A stretch of DNA of 64,000 nt. It comes from Nigrospora sphaerica. Its lineage: Eukaryota > Ascomycota > Sordariomycetes > Amphisphaeriales > Apiosporaceae. Position 1 is the stretch's first letter; each line of letters opens with the position of its first letter. The notes below the pieces were generated by a model. That model saw nothing but the letters and a program-made list of their open reading frames with translations, was not told the DNA's origin and did not search any database. The translations under genes were made by a program, and so were the position numbers. This document shows positions 11,820 through 23,900 of the stretch, piece after piece. The stretch is from contig JAGVVL010000001.1 in the NCBI GenBank assembly GCA_018287875.1, forward strand, positions 7,502,001 to 7,566,000. Reading direction: 5' to 3'.

Positions 11820-13177
11820 CTACCAACGCCCCCGGTTCGCTATGACCCGACACGAGTGCCCCGTGTCCGCGGGCTCTTCGTCGCGCTCCCACGGGGCGAC
11901 GGCCAGACGCTCCATGTCGGGCCGCGGCTTGCGGTCCGACACATACGCGGGCGTCATGGGCGTCATGGGGGGCGAGTCCTCGTACCGGAACTGGTCCCAC
12001 CACGACGAGGCGCGGGCGCTCGAGCCGGGTCGGGACGACTGTGGCGTCGCCAAGGACAGCTGCTGGTGGCGGTGGCGGCGCTTGAAGGCGCCCGTCGACG
12101 TCGTCACGTCGCGCACCTTCTTGAGCAGAGGCCGCATCGTGGCGACCGACGACGCCGCCAGCCCCACGCCGTTCTCGACGGTGCTCCAGATGGTGAAGTC
12201 GGTGAAGACGTACAGGAAGTCGCGGTCGTGCGTCAGCTGCCACACATACGGGACCCGGATGATGGTGGCCGTCGAGGCGCTGGAAACGAACGCGGGTTAG
12301 CACCCGCGGCCTCGGTTTCCTCCCTTCCTCCCCCCCTCTCTTCCTGGCGTGGCGTTGGAGACTTACAGGACACCTAGGGCGAGGACGCCGGCGATGGATA
12401 TCTTGTTCTTCATGCTCAGTTCCAGGTGCCACACCAGCGCGATGGGCAAGAGGCCCAGCACCCAGTCGGCGCCGGCGTTGATGGCCGTGGCGGCGTACGT
12501 CGTGCCCGAGACGATGGACTCGTCCAGGCATGCGCCCTCCCGCGAAGGCAAGAGGCGGGTCCAAAAGTACTCGACGGGCGCGCACTGAAAGGCGGCGAGG
12601 AAGACGTAGCCGCTGTTGAACAGGATGACAGCCACCATGAGGAGGTATATCACGAGCTTTTGCCAGCGCTGGGAACAGATGCGCAGCAGGAACACGGACA
12701 CGGTGGCCTTGAGGAAGATGGACGTCAGGATGTAGGCAATCTCGCCCAGCCACCTCATCTGTGTTTTTATACTCCGGTCAGCCCCTCCCCTGCTTGCTGG
12801 AAAACCCGAAGGGCAACCAAGAAAAAGGCGCGGCAGTGCCTACCTTGAGGCCTTGGACCAGGTGGTCGTTCGAGACGTCCCAGACGTGCTTGCCGGCGCC
12901 GTGTTCTACGCAGAGGAGGACGCAGATACAGTAGAAGGTGAAGAAGGCCTAGGCCAGCCAGTCAGCCTAGGAACTGCTCTCGTGGGTGGCGACTCGCGAA
13001 CGGCAAGGGGGGGACTGGTATCCATACCATGGTCACGACGGCCAGCCAGTCCTCGCAAAAGAAGCTCTTGACGAGGGAGATGCGGACATAGCACCGAAGA
13101 GCGACGGCGACGGCGGCCACGCCCAGGCACACGAGCGTCGAGACGTAGAGGTCCGAACTCCGGTCATCTTGAGGCAT
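11820..13177 (-). CDS. PTH11-like rhodopsin-domain integral membrane protein
   Basis: Fungal seven-transmembrane protein of the rhodopsin-domain family common in Sordariomycetes. Some members, such as Magnaporthe Pth11, act as G-protein-coupled surface sensors; the ligand here is unknown. Four exons, 13177-13028, 12948-12844, 12758-12367 and 12279-11820, join in frame to give 368 residues. Hydrophobic helices include LYVSTLVCLGVAAVAVAL, AFFTFYCICVLLCV, IFLKATVSVFLLRI, VIYLLMVAVILFNSGYVFLA and WVLGLLPIALVWHL. Family hallmarks are CEDW after the first helix, the Cys-containing AAFQCAPVEYFW loop, and the TIIRVPYVWQL and TIWSTVENGVGLAASSVATM blocks. The last 100 residues are a polar cytosolic tail rich in Ser, Arg and Pro. 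No N-terminal CFEM domain is present, so this is the non-CFEM subtype. Family assignment is firm; the biological role is inferred only. Confidence 0.88.
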
Positions 13178-15677
13178 GCTGGCTCATGTCCGTAGGAGAC
13201 GGTTCCGGAAGGGAGCACACGGACGGGCAGAAGGGCTTGTCAACCCGGACCGGCCCTGGGTTGCACACACAAGCCGGGTACGGATGTAAGTGGTTGTACA
13301 GCACGCCGGACAGCAGCAGACTTGGGGGGGCGGGATCGGAGGGGACCGGCGTCTAGAACGAGGTCGAAGGACGGGCAGGCACGCGACGGACAAATATAGA
13401 TATTTGTACTTCGTTTGCGGGTGGTACCATCGATCCATCTGGATGGGAGGGCAGAGCTGCCTAACCTGTCGAACCCAAGACAAATCCGGGGTTTTCCACT
13501 GGCCGGGGGGGTTCCTTCTATGGGTGGCCTTTTTTTTTCTCTTTTTTTCCCGCGCCGTACCACTCTTTTCCATACCTTCGTCCCCGCCAGCCGGGATCGC
13601 AAGCTTGTATCGATCGGGAAGCTGGCGGCCGGGGGGGAAGGGGGAAAGGGCCCTGCGTAAGCCTGGAATCCTCATCCAGCACAAGCTATCACAGCATTCG
13701 GTGTGGCCCTGGCCGCCAGGGAAGGGCGGGTGCCTGCGCGCTTGCTGATAGGGAGGGCCTTAGCCCGTCAGCACCGGCCCTTTCTTGCAGCGCGCGTAAG
13801 GTAGCTAATCAGCAGCGTCCGCCCGGGCCGCCGCCAAAAGAAGAAGCCCTGCAAGGTCGACGGGGGGGGGCGTGCAGGGGAAGCCCCGGGGCGCCGGGTG
13901 GGCGGCTCCCCGGTCAAGGGACGATGGGAGGGGAGGGAAACCTGGTACGTCAGAGCCATTCAGCCCCGGGGCCCAGGCGAATGGATGGCGTCGGCCTTTG
14001 GGAAGCAGATAGGCAACTCGTTCCCTTCCGCCACACGGCTGGTGGGTGCAGCTAAGCTAGGAGTGGAGAGCCCTCGGGGGACAGGGGCGGAAAGGGATAC
14101 CACAGCCGCTTCGGCTGAACTCTTTCTTTCGTACGGTATTCAGAACCGGGCAAAATCTTCGTGGGCGCGGCGGTTTGGCGGCCATGCCATTGCTGCTCGT
14201 GTGGTCATGTTGTATCGTGGCTTTTGCGAAGCTATAGTATGGGATGCCCAAGTACACCCCACAGCAGCAGCACCAGCAGCCCTAGCAGCACCAGCAATCA
14301 AAGTATAGCAGCGATCCACTTCCTCTGCCATTGGCCCTCGGTCTGCAATACCGATGTACGTCCCCACGCAGCACCAAACTCGTTTATCTTTGCAAGCCTC
14401 TACTTGCACGTACAAAAAACTCAGCGCGCGCTTTACTCGTCATAGCACGTTTCACCAAGCCTTTCGTACCACGTAAAAACAAAGGGTGTATAGGCTGTGT
14501 ACGTGCCCTCGTTACACATGGACGTGCAGGGATGAGAAGAGAACCTCGCAGTGGAGGTCTCTGGGCCACGCTGCGGCTGTGCCTCTGTTCCTGGCATATA
14601 GGCCCGGCCTTGCATCACGCCCGTGTTTGAAAGGTCCATCTTTGTTTACCCCCTGCCCTGGCTGGGAATAATTGCTTCTCCGTCGAAACCTGCTTCAGCC
14701 TTCAACGGCTTTCCGGCCCTGCGAGCTGCCGGTCTAGACCTGGCAGTCTTCAGCGCCCCAACATGCCTCCCCGTATTTTTGCCCTTGTCAGCTTATCCTT
14801 ACTCAATCTTGTGTAAGACGCCTCTGGCTGCCGGTACCGGCACGCGGCACGCCCCTCTCTTTCTGTCACTTATGGTAATGTGTCTCGCGTGCAACCGAGT
14901 ACCACATTACACAGCCTGGGTACTCTATGAAAACGTCTGGCAGACCATGTGCATTCCTTTCTATGCGGCTGGAGGACCGAAATCCATCCCTCATATCAGA
15001 AGCAGACTTTGATGTTTCCCTGCCCCAAGTAGCATCACTGCCAAAGCAAAAAATGGCACACCCGCTGCAAAATCTGCGCTGGGAAGAAGAAGACCCCGAA
15101 CGAGTCCAGTAGCCTGGGGTTCGATGGCTCAAGCAATGGGGTCTGGTGTGCATGGGTTGTCCACCGAGCGTGGGGTGAAAGAAAGAGGGAAAAAAGAAAA
15201 GAAAACAAGAAAATACGGTGAAGAAGTGCCGTCGGTATGTCCATTCCAAGCCCAAATTCGCTTCCACCATTCATTCATCTGCACTCAACTGCCGTGGTGG
15301 CTGCCGTGGCCCCCAATAGGCAGTGGCAATATCCATCGAAAAGCCTGCGAATAAACACTATGAGTAGTGGGACTCGGAAACCCTTGGCCCGTTAACATAC
15401 CGGACAGAGATAGTGTGTTGAAAACCCGTCGAAAAAGACCAGGCTCTTCTCTGCTCTTGGATGACAGGCTTAGGGAGACAAAGGATGGGTATCTGTGCTG
15501 TTCGTGAGCAGCAAGTCCAGGGAGGGAGCATCCGCAGAACGTCATTACCTCTGAGAAAGAACGCCGCAACTTGAGCTGAAAAGGAATCCTGTTCCGGGAA
15601 GGGTCTGCTGGCATCAGCATGTGTGATGAAACCAGAAAAGTTCCATGGTATACTTACCCAAAGTTGCCGCCTCGCAA
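13178..15677. other. 2.5-kb gene-poor region
   Basis: No frame on either strand resembles a conserved protein. There is a short CAGCAGCACCAG-type stretch at about 14265-14300. The end nearest 15677 probably carries the 3' untranslated region of the minus-strand gene at 15.7 kb. A GTAAGT donor just beyond its stop (about 15650, minus strand) could mark a 3' UTR intron. Confidence 0.5.
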
Positions 15678-16610
15678 TCACTCTTCAAGACGAACAGCAT
15701 AGAAAATACCATTCTGCCACATGTACCAGCGGACGGGCAAATTGTCAAGCGTGTACCGGTTGCGCAGGATCCATTCGCCGTCAAGCTCTCGGCAGAAGTA
15801 CATCCGGGCCGGGTCGTCGTCGGCAGGCTTGAAGTCTTGAGGTTGCAGTGCGCCCTGCTCAGAACCGAGGTGCCACTGTTCGGCAGTAAGTTCACACTGT
15901 GTCTTGCCAATGCCCATGACATCCGGTGCGCCCAAGAAAGCAGGAGCAGGGCCTGGAACGCCATTACCTAGCATCATGGGAGGCTGGGGACCACCAGGAA
16001 CCACCATCGGCTGACCACCCGCGGGCATCATGGCAGGCTGGGCCATGAAATGCTGAACAGGCGCACCGGGGACAGCCTGAATCGGCTGGCCAGCCTGGAT
16101 CAGAGCGGGTTGCTGCTGGTAGGCCATTGTGGGGACGGGAATAGGCGCCGTGGTGATGCCGTGAGAGACCTGGGAGTCACATCCGTCAGCCGAGTGCACG
16201 GGCAGGTGAGAAAACAGAAAGGAAACAAAGAGAGAGGGCGGTTGGTTCGGTCAACAACGGACCGGCCCCGAGGAAGACGAGGCAAGAAGCGGCCAGCGTG
16301 ATGTATGGCGGTGACTTGCATGGACAGGGCATGTGCATGGCATCTGGAGCATAATCACCTGTGGGCTGGGGGCTGCTCCGACGAACTGGACACCCTGAGG
16401 CTGGTGGACAGGCATCGGCGCCGGCACCGACACCGGGCAAGCATACGGGGCAGCCGAGTTTGCACCAGGGATGCAGCTTCCGGCAGCGTGAGGAGCCGAG
16501 TCGAAGCGAGGATGGTAGGTATGTTGAATGGGGCCATATGTGGTGTCGGGCACGGGGGGTTGGAAATGTTGGCCCGTGTTGGGCATGAAACCATTATCGT
16601 AATCGGCCAT
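15678..16610 (-). CDS. uncharacterised fungal protein, Pro/Gln/Met-rich with conserved aromatic C-terminus
   Basis: Two exons, 16610-16359 and 16169-15678, join in phase 0 (donor GTGATT, acceptor CAG) to give 247 residues. The first two thirds are low-complexity Pro/Gln/Ala/Met/Gly sequence. The C-terminal 70 residues look folded: CELTAEQWHLGSEQG, YFCRELDGEWILRNR, then WYMWQNGIFYAVRLEE. The block of a CREL/DGEW motif followed by an aromatic strand pair recalls short domains of unknown function in other Sordariomycete proteins, but I cannot name it. The start at 16610 lies in a good context (CATCATGGCC). The frame stays open upstream to an ATG at 17138, which would add about 176 residues; the sequence just before 16610 looks like a pyrimidine-rich leader, so the shorter form is preferred. 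Function is not known. Confidence 0.65.
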
Positions 16611-17320
16611 GATGACGAGAAGAAGAAGAGGGATCGAAGTGCTTACAGTATGACAGTGGAAGTGGGGAAACGAGAGAAAGGGCTGGTTGGCCTGCGGGGT
16701 GTGGAAGGGTTGTTGTGGGATGAGAAGGTGGTTGTTGCTGTTGCCGTGAGGAGGGAAGCCAAGCCGAGCCCCGGTATCTGTGTTTGCAGCAACGAAGCTC
16801 TGGCTTCCATGGAGGCCCGGAGCGGGGCACCTGGATCCGGGGAAGCCAGGCGTTTGGTGAATATTGTGTTGCTGGCCCAGGGCCGGGTTGATGCCGGAGA
16901 CGCTCAAACCGCTTGCTGAGTTAGTCACACGGCTGGTGAATCCGGGACCGGCTGCCTGGTAGGCCGTAGCGGCCGTCTGCTCCGGGTTCTGCGTCGTCCC
17001 GGCCTGCGGATTCTGCTGCGGAGTCTGATCCTTCGGTGGCTGCGGGTGCCGATGACCGACGGGATCACGAACCGCATTCTCGCTTTCAACCGTGGCCTTC
17101 CGGGCGTTCTTGGCAGGGGGTTGCGAACCAATTCCCATCCTGGCGGTTATGGCAGGCAGTTCCGTGGGGACGAGTGACGGGGAAAGCTGCAGGAGACGGA
17201 GGAGGCAAAAAAGAAGGTGTTGACCGAGTCTCAGGAAGGCACGATGGAATTTGCACGGTAAAGAAAGGGCTTTAGGACCAAGGGGTGCCGTTGAGGGAGC
17301 CGGAGGGCAATATTATGCGT
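16611..17320. other. leader or alternative N-terminus of the 15.7-kb gene
   Basis: The minus-strand frame of the neighbouring gene is open without stops from 16610 up to an ATG at 17138 and is Gln/Pro/Asn-rich (for example QPPKDQTPQQNPQAGTTQN). It may be an N-terminal extension or a chance open leader; transcript data would decide. Confidence 0.35.
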
Positions 17321-17660
17321 CTACGACGCCATAAAGCCCAGTAGTTGAAGGAGAAAAGTAAACACAGGCAATGTGACGCGCATCGATTGCCAATATCTAG
17401 CATGGAGGACAGACAAGGCGATTGTGGGGATGCGAACTTCCACAGGCACACCTTCTATTGTCTTGCGAGTTCGCAGCAAACGAGAGAGGAGAAAGAAGGA
17501 AAACGACACCAAGGAAAAATGCTTCACTTACTCGGTTCCCCACGGTCGGAACCCATTCTCTTCTGTTGGCATTCCATACATATTGGAACAGCTCATGTCC
17601 TCCGGACGGACTATCCTGCTCCAGCGTGATGTCTTTGACGGGCCAACATGGAAGACACAT
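17321..17660 (-). CDS. possible small two-exon gene of unknown function
   Basis: On the minus strand, exon 17660-17533 or slightly longer (MCLPCWPVKDITLEQDSP...) runs into a consensus GTAAGT donor at 17531. A CAAG acceptor at 17462 opens a second stop-terminated exon (17461-17321, TIEGVPVEVRIPTIALSVLH...). They join in phase 0 to about 89 residues. The composition looks protein-like, and upstream codons (PNRYDGEIRDGQAK) extend the frame back to a stop near 17708. That suggests either a truncated gene, another upstream exon, or a chance arrangement. There is no recognised family. Confidence is low. Confidence 0.25.
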
Positions 17661-18158
17661 TTTGGCTTGCCCGTCGCGTATCTCGCCGTCGTATCGGTTT
17701 GGGACTCAACCAAGCCGGAGGAGATGACTGAAGGAATCTTCGGAATACCCGAATGTGTGTTTCGTCGGCGGAGCGCTGGCATGTACTGGGCAAGGGAGAG
17801 AGCTTAAGGAGGCCGTACACGAAGCATTGGAAGGCTGCCTAAATAGCAGTCACGCGCGGCTGTCGATTGCCACTTTGATCCAACGATAAATCGTGGATAC
17901 CCGGGAGCATAGTGACATTAATGCAGGTCCCAGGATGCAGACCAAACCTCTCCTTGTTTTCTGCTCGGCAGTAGCGGCGAAAGAAAAGTAGTGCAAACTG
18001 CAAATATTTAATGACTGGCTCTCATAAGCACGACTGCGATATCCAAATGCGTTCGACCTGCACGCTCCATCAAATTCATCCTGCCCGTGGAATTTTCCTG
18101 GGGTACAGGCACTGTCCTGATCGCGAGAACTGCCCTTGCCGATGCCCGCCGGTTTGCC
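17661..18158. other. intergenic region
   Basis: About 500 bases with no supported gene; a minus-strand frame between 17782 and 17528 overlaps the small candidate locus in another frame and ends at the same apparent splice donor. Confidence 0.4.
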
Positions 18159-18737
18159 TCAAGTTACTCTGTTTCCAAGCTCTTCCTGCGCACCAACGTC
18201 GGTTGACTCATCGACAACGTCCTTGCACTGCAACAGTCGGTACTTGGCCGCCAGGCGGATCTGAGTTCGCGACATGAGGTCAGCTGTTGTCACCGGTTGA
18301 AGGCAAGCAATACCAATAGGATCTCGGGGTACGGGGTGGTGCACCTTCTCGTCCCGATCCATGCATTGGATATGGTGGGTTTCTTGTGGATCGATCCAAG
18401 AAAAGTCGACAATCTCTGTGTCGAGCAGAGGGTCTATCTCGACCGAGATCTCTGGATGGTCTCGGATGAATTTGTCGAGCTTCTGGCGCCTGGCCAGCAA
18501 CTCACCAGCGGCGCTAGGCTCGTCGTCCAACGTCACCTCTAAATACCCTTCGCTCGTTGAGAGCAGCAGGGTTTCTTTGTCCGGCTTCTCCTCGCCGTCG
18601 TCTCCCCGAGGGCCGAGCTGGACCATCTTCTGGACGGGTTTGTCGAAAGCGATCAGCGTGCCGTTGGTTTTCCACACCTTGATGCACCAGGAGACAAGTT
18701 CATCTTTCAGTTGGTGGGATGCCAGCTTCGTAGCCAT
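18159..18737 (-). CDS. uncharacterised protein, single exon
   Basis: A 192-residue intronless frame starting MATKLASHQLKDELVSWCIK. The composition is that of a soluble globular protein: acidic patches (GDDGEEKPDKE, LDTEIVDFSWIDPQETHH), regular hydrophobic spacing and a C-terminal helix-like stretch (RTQIRLAAKYRLLQCKDVV). I do not recognise a family. The ATG is in a strong context (GCCATGGC). The frame is open upstream to 19058 and includes a short Ala/Leu/Arg-rich MAAAALSPALSGPRNLINQR segment that could act as a mitochondrial presequence if a longer start is used. It shares orientation with its neighbours but nothing indicates a shared function. Confidence 0.6.
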   Translation of the reverse strand: MATKLASHQLKDELVSWCIKVWKTNGTLIAFDKPVQKMVQLGPRGDDGEEKPDKETLLLSTSEGYLEVTLDDEPSAAGELLARRQKLDKFIRDHPEISVEIDPLLDTEIVDFSWIDPQETHHIQCMDRDEKVHHPVPRDPIGIACLQPVTTADLMSRTQIRLAAKYRLLQCKDVVDESTDVGAQEELGNRVT

Positions 18738-19394
18738 GGCGGACGATGAAGGCGGGCGTGGTAGTTTGGCCCGATTAAGAAAGTAGAAGCGTCTCCCCGG
18801 ACGAGAAAGGCAGCATGAATGGATCTGTTGATGGTTTTTGTGGATGTTGGAAGAGGGGGGTAGAGTACACAGCTGTAGGCAACGCTGGTTGATGAGGTTC
18901 CTAGGGCCCGATAGCGCCGGCGACAGCGCAGCCGCAGCCATGGACAACAGGTACATATGGTAGGCACGTAGTGGGAATGTAGGTAGCAAGTGTCGGAAAG
19001 GCACGGAGTGCGGTATGCAAGGTAGGATTATCCAAGCCTGCCGATGCCGTGACAGCAAGAACGGTATGATGTGAAATCAATCATCATCCCATTTTGCCGA
19101 CTAGAACGCCTGCCTAATCCGCATCCACCGCCGTGGAAAGTGATCTATGCGCTTGACCTTCTAATATACACAATATCCAGCCAGAGGAGAGATGCAGGTT
19201 GGTCGCTTTCGCGACCCAAGTGGGACTTCAGGTCGGCTATTCCGAAGTCACAATCGCCACGATAATTCGATTACATCGCGGCGGGGGGTCTGGTGTTCCA
19301 GCCCGATATCGTACATGGATTAAGTGGCGCGGAGGCACCGCTACATAGTTGTGCCGGCTTGGCTGAGTGACAGGTCGTGAATGGGACCGACCGT
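18738..19394. other. intergenic region between the 192-residue gene and tim23
   Basis: About 650 bases. Apart from the possible upstream extension of the preceding minus-strand gene (open to 19058), nothing is recognised. Confidence 0.5.
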
Positions 19395-20167
19395 TCACAG
19401 CTGACGTTCATGTTGCTCGGCCCGGTCAGAGAAGACGACCCGTTGGGCGACCTGGGAGCCGTTAGCAGTATTCATACAGAGCTGGGCGAGAGCACACTTA
19501 CAGCCCAGGCGCCTGCTATCGTCCCTACTATTCCACCCGAAATCAACATGGGCCGCAGACCCCGTGTGCTCTTGAATAGCATGCCGCTCAGCGTGCCGGC
19601 GGCGATGGTGTTGGCCGCATCGTGGCGGCCCCGCAAGTAGCCGATACTGGAGTTGAAGCAGTTGTAGGTGATGGCCACCACGCCGGCCGAGTTGCCGAGG
19701 AAGGGGCCCCGGCGAGTCACGGCGTTCAGAACCGAGTTCAGGCGCAGCTTGGGGGGCTGGCCGGCCGACCTCCTCAGCCCCTCCTGCAGACCCCACGCTC
19801 CTCCGAGTGACAGCGCCGTCAGGTACGTTATGCCGGTGCCGTAGCAGATGTCGTCGCTGAAGCCCCGCGAGGGAATGGCGGATTGCGCACCCGGCAGGTC
19901 GGACAAGGCCGAGTCCTCGAGGGTTAGGTACTCGAGGCTCTCCTTGTTCAGGCCGGCGAGCGGGTGCAGCAGCGACGGGTCGGCGAAGGTAGAGCTCTTG
20001 AGAAACGAGTCGACACCTTGCGCTTCTGACGGATCAAAGGGCGCCGAGGCATATGACGTGGTGGGTTGAGAGGCGGGCGCAGCGGAGTTGCTGGGGGCCG
20101 AAGACGACGACGAGGATTGGGTGGATGACGAGGACTTGCGTCCTGTGAGGGCGTCCCAGATAGACAT
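19395..20167 (-). CDS. tim23: mitochondrial import inner membrane translocase subunit Tim23
   Basis: Channel subunit of the TIM23 complex, which passes presequence proteins across or into the inner mitochondrial membrane with Tim17 and Tim50. Two exons, 20167-19502 and 19451-19395, join in phase 0 (donor GTAAGT, acceptor CAG with GCTAAC branch site) to give 240 residues, the normal fungal length. Residues 1-90 are the hydrophilic intermembrane-space arm, Ser-rich at first and then LNKESLEYLTLED. The Tim17/22/23 domain follows, with four membrane segments: DDICYGTGITYLTALSLGG, NSAGVVAITYNCFNSSIGYL, AANTIAAGTLSGMLFKS and ISGGIVGTIAGAWA. The second exon encodes only the last 18 residues (VAQRVVFSDRAEQHERQL). 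Identity is firm. Confidence 0.95.
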
Positions 20168-20929
20168 GGTGAGGGCCGTGGTGGGACACAGACAGACAGG
20201 ACCGTCTGAGGGACTACGAGCTCAAGTACGAGGACCGGAGCGGAGCAGAATGGTGAGGAAGAGGAGGAAGGGTATCGTCGCTAGGGCTGCCGCCGGTTGT
20301 CGTTATCGTCTCGTCGGGTCAGGGCGTTGGCGCAGAGCGGAGGCAGGTCTACAGGTCTTGCTGGTAGTGATGGCGCATACGCCCGGTTACGGCTGGAGAA
20401 AGAGGTTCGATTGTCGAACTAAAAAATTCCTCTATTAGCTATCGCCAGTTTGTCATCCCTGCCCACCACCGAGCGCCGAGTGTCGAGCACGGGCCATCCC
20501 CTCCCAACCCGGCTTGAAGAAACGACGATGATGTAGGTTGGAGGGGTACATGTACGTATCGCGAAGAGCATCTTTGGGGCACCAACAGCTGACGCCTAGT
20601 CATATACGCTCGGTCTGCACTGTCTACGTAGCGGCATGGGCACTGAGTATGGGCCCTCGGTTCTTCCGGCGAGCGTATCGTCGTCGCCTGGAAATGGGGA
20701 CGGTGGCTGGCCTTTGCAGTACATGCATACATAAAGTACATACGCCACTCCCACCAGAGCCGGCAGCAGTTAGAAGGAGAGTTTGCGGCACCGCTCGGAC
20801 GCGGGACTTACACACAAATGTGGTAATTGTGGCTGCAGGACCCTAACCAACAAGCTCGCCCATCAACCCATTAACGGCCATAGATCCCATCCCGCCGCAC
20901 ATCGTGGACGGGGATCGGACGCGAAGAAT
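20168..20929. other. divergent promoter region between tim23 and trm732
   Basis: About 760 bases between two divergent genes, presumed to carry both promoters. No specific site was recognised. Confidence 0.6.
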
Positions 20930-23900
20930 ATGACCGCCACGACACCTGCGCCCGGGGATGCTTTTCCCGACCTAGGTGGGACGTTTTTCAACCCGAAAAG
21001 TGCTGTGGCATGGATCGAGCAGCAGCCCGCCCAGACTCACGCCGGGTAAGGATTTGCCTTCTCCCACCAGCCGCACCCTCTCGTCTGCCCTGCTGATAGA
21101 CGAAAAGCCACGCCTGCCATGCCTTCCGAGACCTGCTTGAGAATGCGGCGCGGCCCAAACAGACGTCTGGCAATGCTTGCGCCAAGCTCTGCGGCTTCGT
21201 TGAGCAATGCTCCAAGTCCACGTCCGCGGCCCTGGTTGCATTCGCCTTGGCCGAGGAGACGGCCCTGGAGCTGTTTGATTTCTTCATCGAGTGGAACGAG
21301 CAGGACCAGCACCGCGCCATGCGGGCCGTCCTCGACCTCCTCCGGACCCTCTTCTGCAGTAATCCCGACGAGGCCCAGGCCGTGTCCATAAAGCTGAAGA
21401 TTGTGTCCGATAGCGTCGCTATGGTCACCTTGCAGTCTACGCGGCCATCGGCAAAGTCTGCCCTGACCGTCTTGGACCATTTTCTGCAGAAGAAGCTCGT
21501 CTTTCTGTCCCAAGTCCTCGATGCGTACAAAGCGGTTCATCAGATTCCCCGGGACCAAGACGTTCCGTGGCAAGAGTTCGTTGCCAAGATCTTTGCCTGG
21601 ATGGAGCTGCAGCACGTGTGCCCCGTAGCTGCCAAATTCCTCGTGACCATATTCACAGCCCCATGGGACAAGGCAGGAAACGACCGCTTCCGTCCCGAGG
21701 CGTGGCACAAGTTCCTGTGCGCTGGGCTGGAGGCCAATGTCGAGTTTCTCGAGCCCGTCAAGCTTTATGTTCTCATGCCCCTCTTCAGGTGCGACCGAGA
21801 TCAGGCTGTGAAGTATCTTGACGACCTGTTTTCCCTGCAGAGCATAACAACGCAAGGACAGACCGACCTGGATCTCAACTCGACCATCTGGCTTGCGGCC
21901 TTGGAAGCCGGCAAGAAGACGGGTGTAGTGGGCGAGCCAATAACTGGTAGGCCCTTGTAGACGGCCCCTTTTCTTCCGGAGAGATCTGGGCTAACTGCCG
22001 CAGACTCCGGTGCCGAACCGCAGCAGCAATCGGCCTCACACCTGCAAGCAAATGTTCTAGAGGACATCCTCTGCCACTCTTCCCACGAAGCCCGCTCTTC
22101 GGCTGTTTCCATCCTGGTTGCGTCTTCGTCGACTTCAAGGCCGTACGCGTCACAGTCCCTTGACCTGCTTCGTGAGCACCTGCCTGCGTTCTACGCAGAT
22201 AATGACGCCAAGTTCCGATACGACGTTCTCGGGCACTCCCGGAACATGATCAGGAGAATCCTCGGGGCCATGGCCTCGTTACGCAAAGATGAAGCGCGGG
22301 GCTTGAAGAAGGCCTCCAAAACAGCCATCGTAAGTGACGTAACCACGGCACTGAAACACCACGAGGCTTTTGTACGCTGGTATCTGGGCTTCCTGAAGCA
22401 GGAACTGATCCCGACGGCATCCTATCAACGCCACATAACTGCTTTGAAAGCTATGGAATCCATTCTGCACTCCCAGGCCCTCCAGGTACAGCAGCCGGAT
22501 CAACCGGACTTTTTGCCCGACCTGCTCGACGAACCTTGGCTGCGTGCCGTACTCGACCTGATCATGGACCCGTTTGACGATGTGCGGGAAACGGCAGCAT
22601 CTTTGCTGACCATACTAAGGTCGGTGGCCAGCAAACACACACAACCTGTGTCTATTGCGGAGCCCTCGAGCCGGTTTTATCTCGAGATTGAGGAGTTCTG
22701 CACGAGAGCCAATACACTCGCGAGCAGGACGAGTAGAGCTGACCACTCGGATGGCGTTGCTCGGTCATACAAGCTTTTGTGCCACTGGTCTGGATCCACG
22801 CAGGAAAAAATACAGGTCCCGTCCGTTGTCATCGCCGATCTGGAATCCCGACTATCTTCAGCGGAGAAGGATCTGGCTGTCGCCGTGCTGGATACTCCCA
22901 TTCACGGGACCTTTGCAGCTGTTCGGTGAGTCGAGCCAGGTAATCTGTTGTGGGATTTCGAGACTAACCTGCCCAGATACATTTGGGAAGCTCTTTCTAA
23001 CAACAAATACTCCGATAAAGAACTACAGGAATTGCTAGCGCTGCAGAGCCGTGCAGTTTTGTGTTGCCACAGAGTATGGCAGGTTGTTCGACATGTTCTT
23101 TGCGATGACTCCCCTGAGGGGCACCTGCCGGAGGAGCTCGAGGAAGTAGAAGGACTCGGTACCAAAGATTTGCTGAGCTACAGTTTCCGCGCCATTCACG
23201 AATCGAGGTTTGCCGCCCCCAAACGTATACCTGCTTTGGAACTAACGTACAGCGCTCAGCAACCTCTTGCGAGCCATTGCCAACAACGCCCCCTCCCATG
23301 GCAAAGCTGGCTTCTTGGCCCCAGATGAGGAAACGTTCAAGCGAATCGGGAACCTCACCTTCGACGAACTATCCAACCTGCGGCACCGTGGTGCATTTTC
23401 CACCGTATCTCACACATTCATGAGCTGTTGCCAGCGGGTTGGATACTATGCTTCTCCCGGTGGAGAGATAGACACGCTTCTCGATCAGTGGTACAAGGTA
23501 AGGGGACTCCGGAAGAGAGCTGCAGGATACTTTTCGCTCACAAGAGTAGGGCGCACTGGACTGCATCTATTCGCAGGCCTCCACGACGAGAAGATCGGCA
23601 GGAATCCCGGCGTTGATTGTGGGCATTCTCTCCGCCAATGCCGAGCGACCGTCTCTTCATTCCGTCATGGGCGACTTGCGCAGGATTGCAAAGGAGCCGG
23701 CTCTGATTGCTCGGACAGATGGCTCGGATCTACCACAGGTTCACGCATTGAACTGCATCAAGGACGTATTCAAGAGCTCCTTCTTAAGCAAGCGGGCTGA
23801 AGAGCATCTCACGGAATCCCTACAACTGGCGGCCACCAGTCTAAAGTCTGAGATGTGCGTTCTGCTCAACCCCAAGTACGGGCTCGGGTGGCATGTGTGC

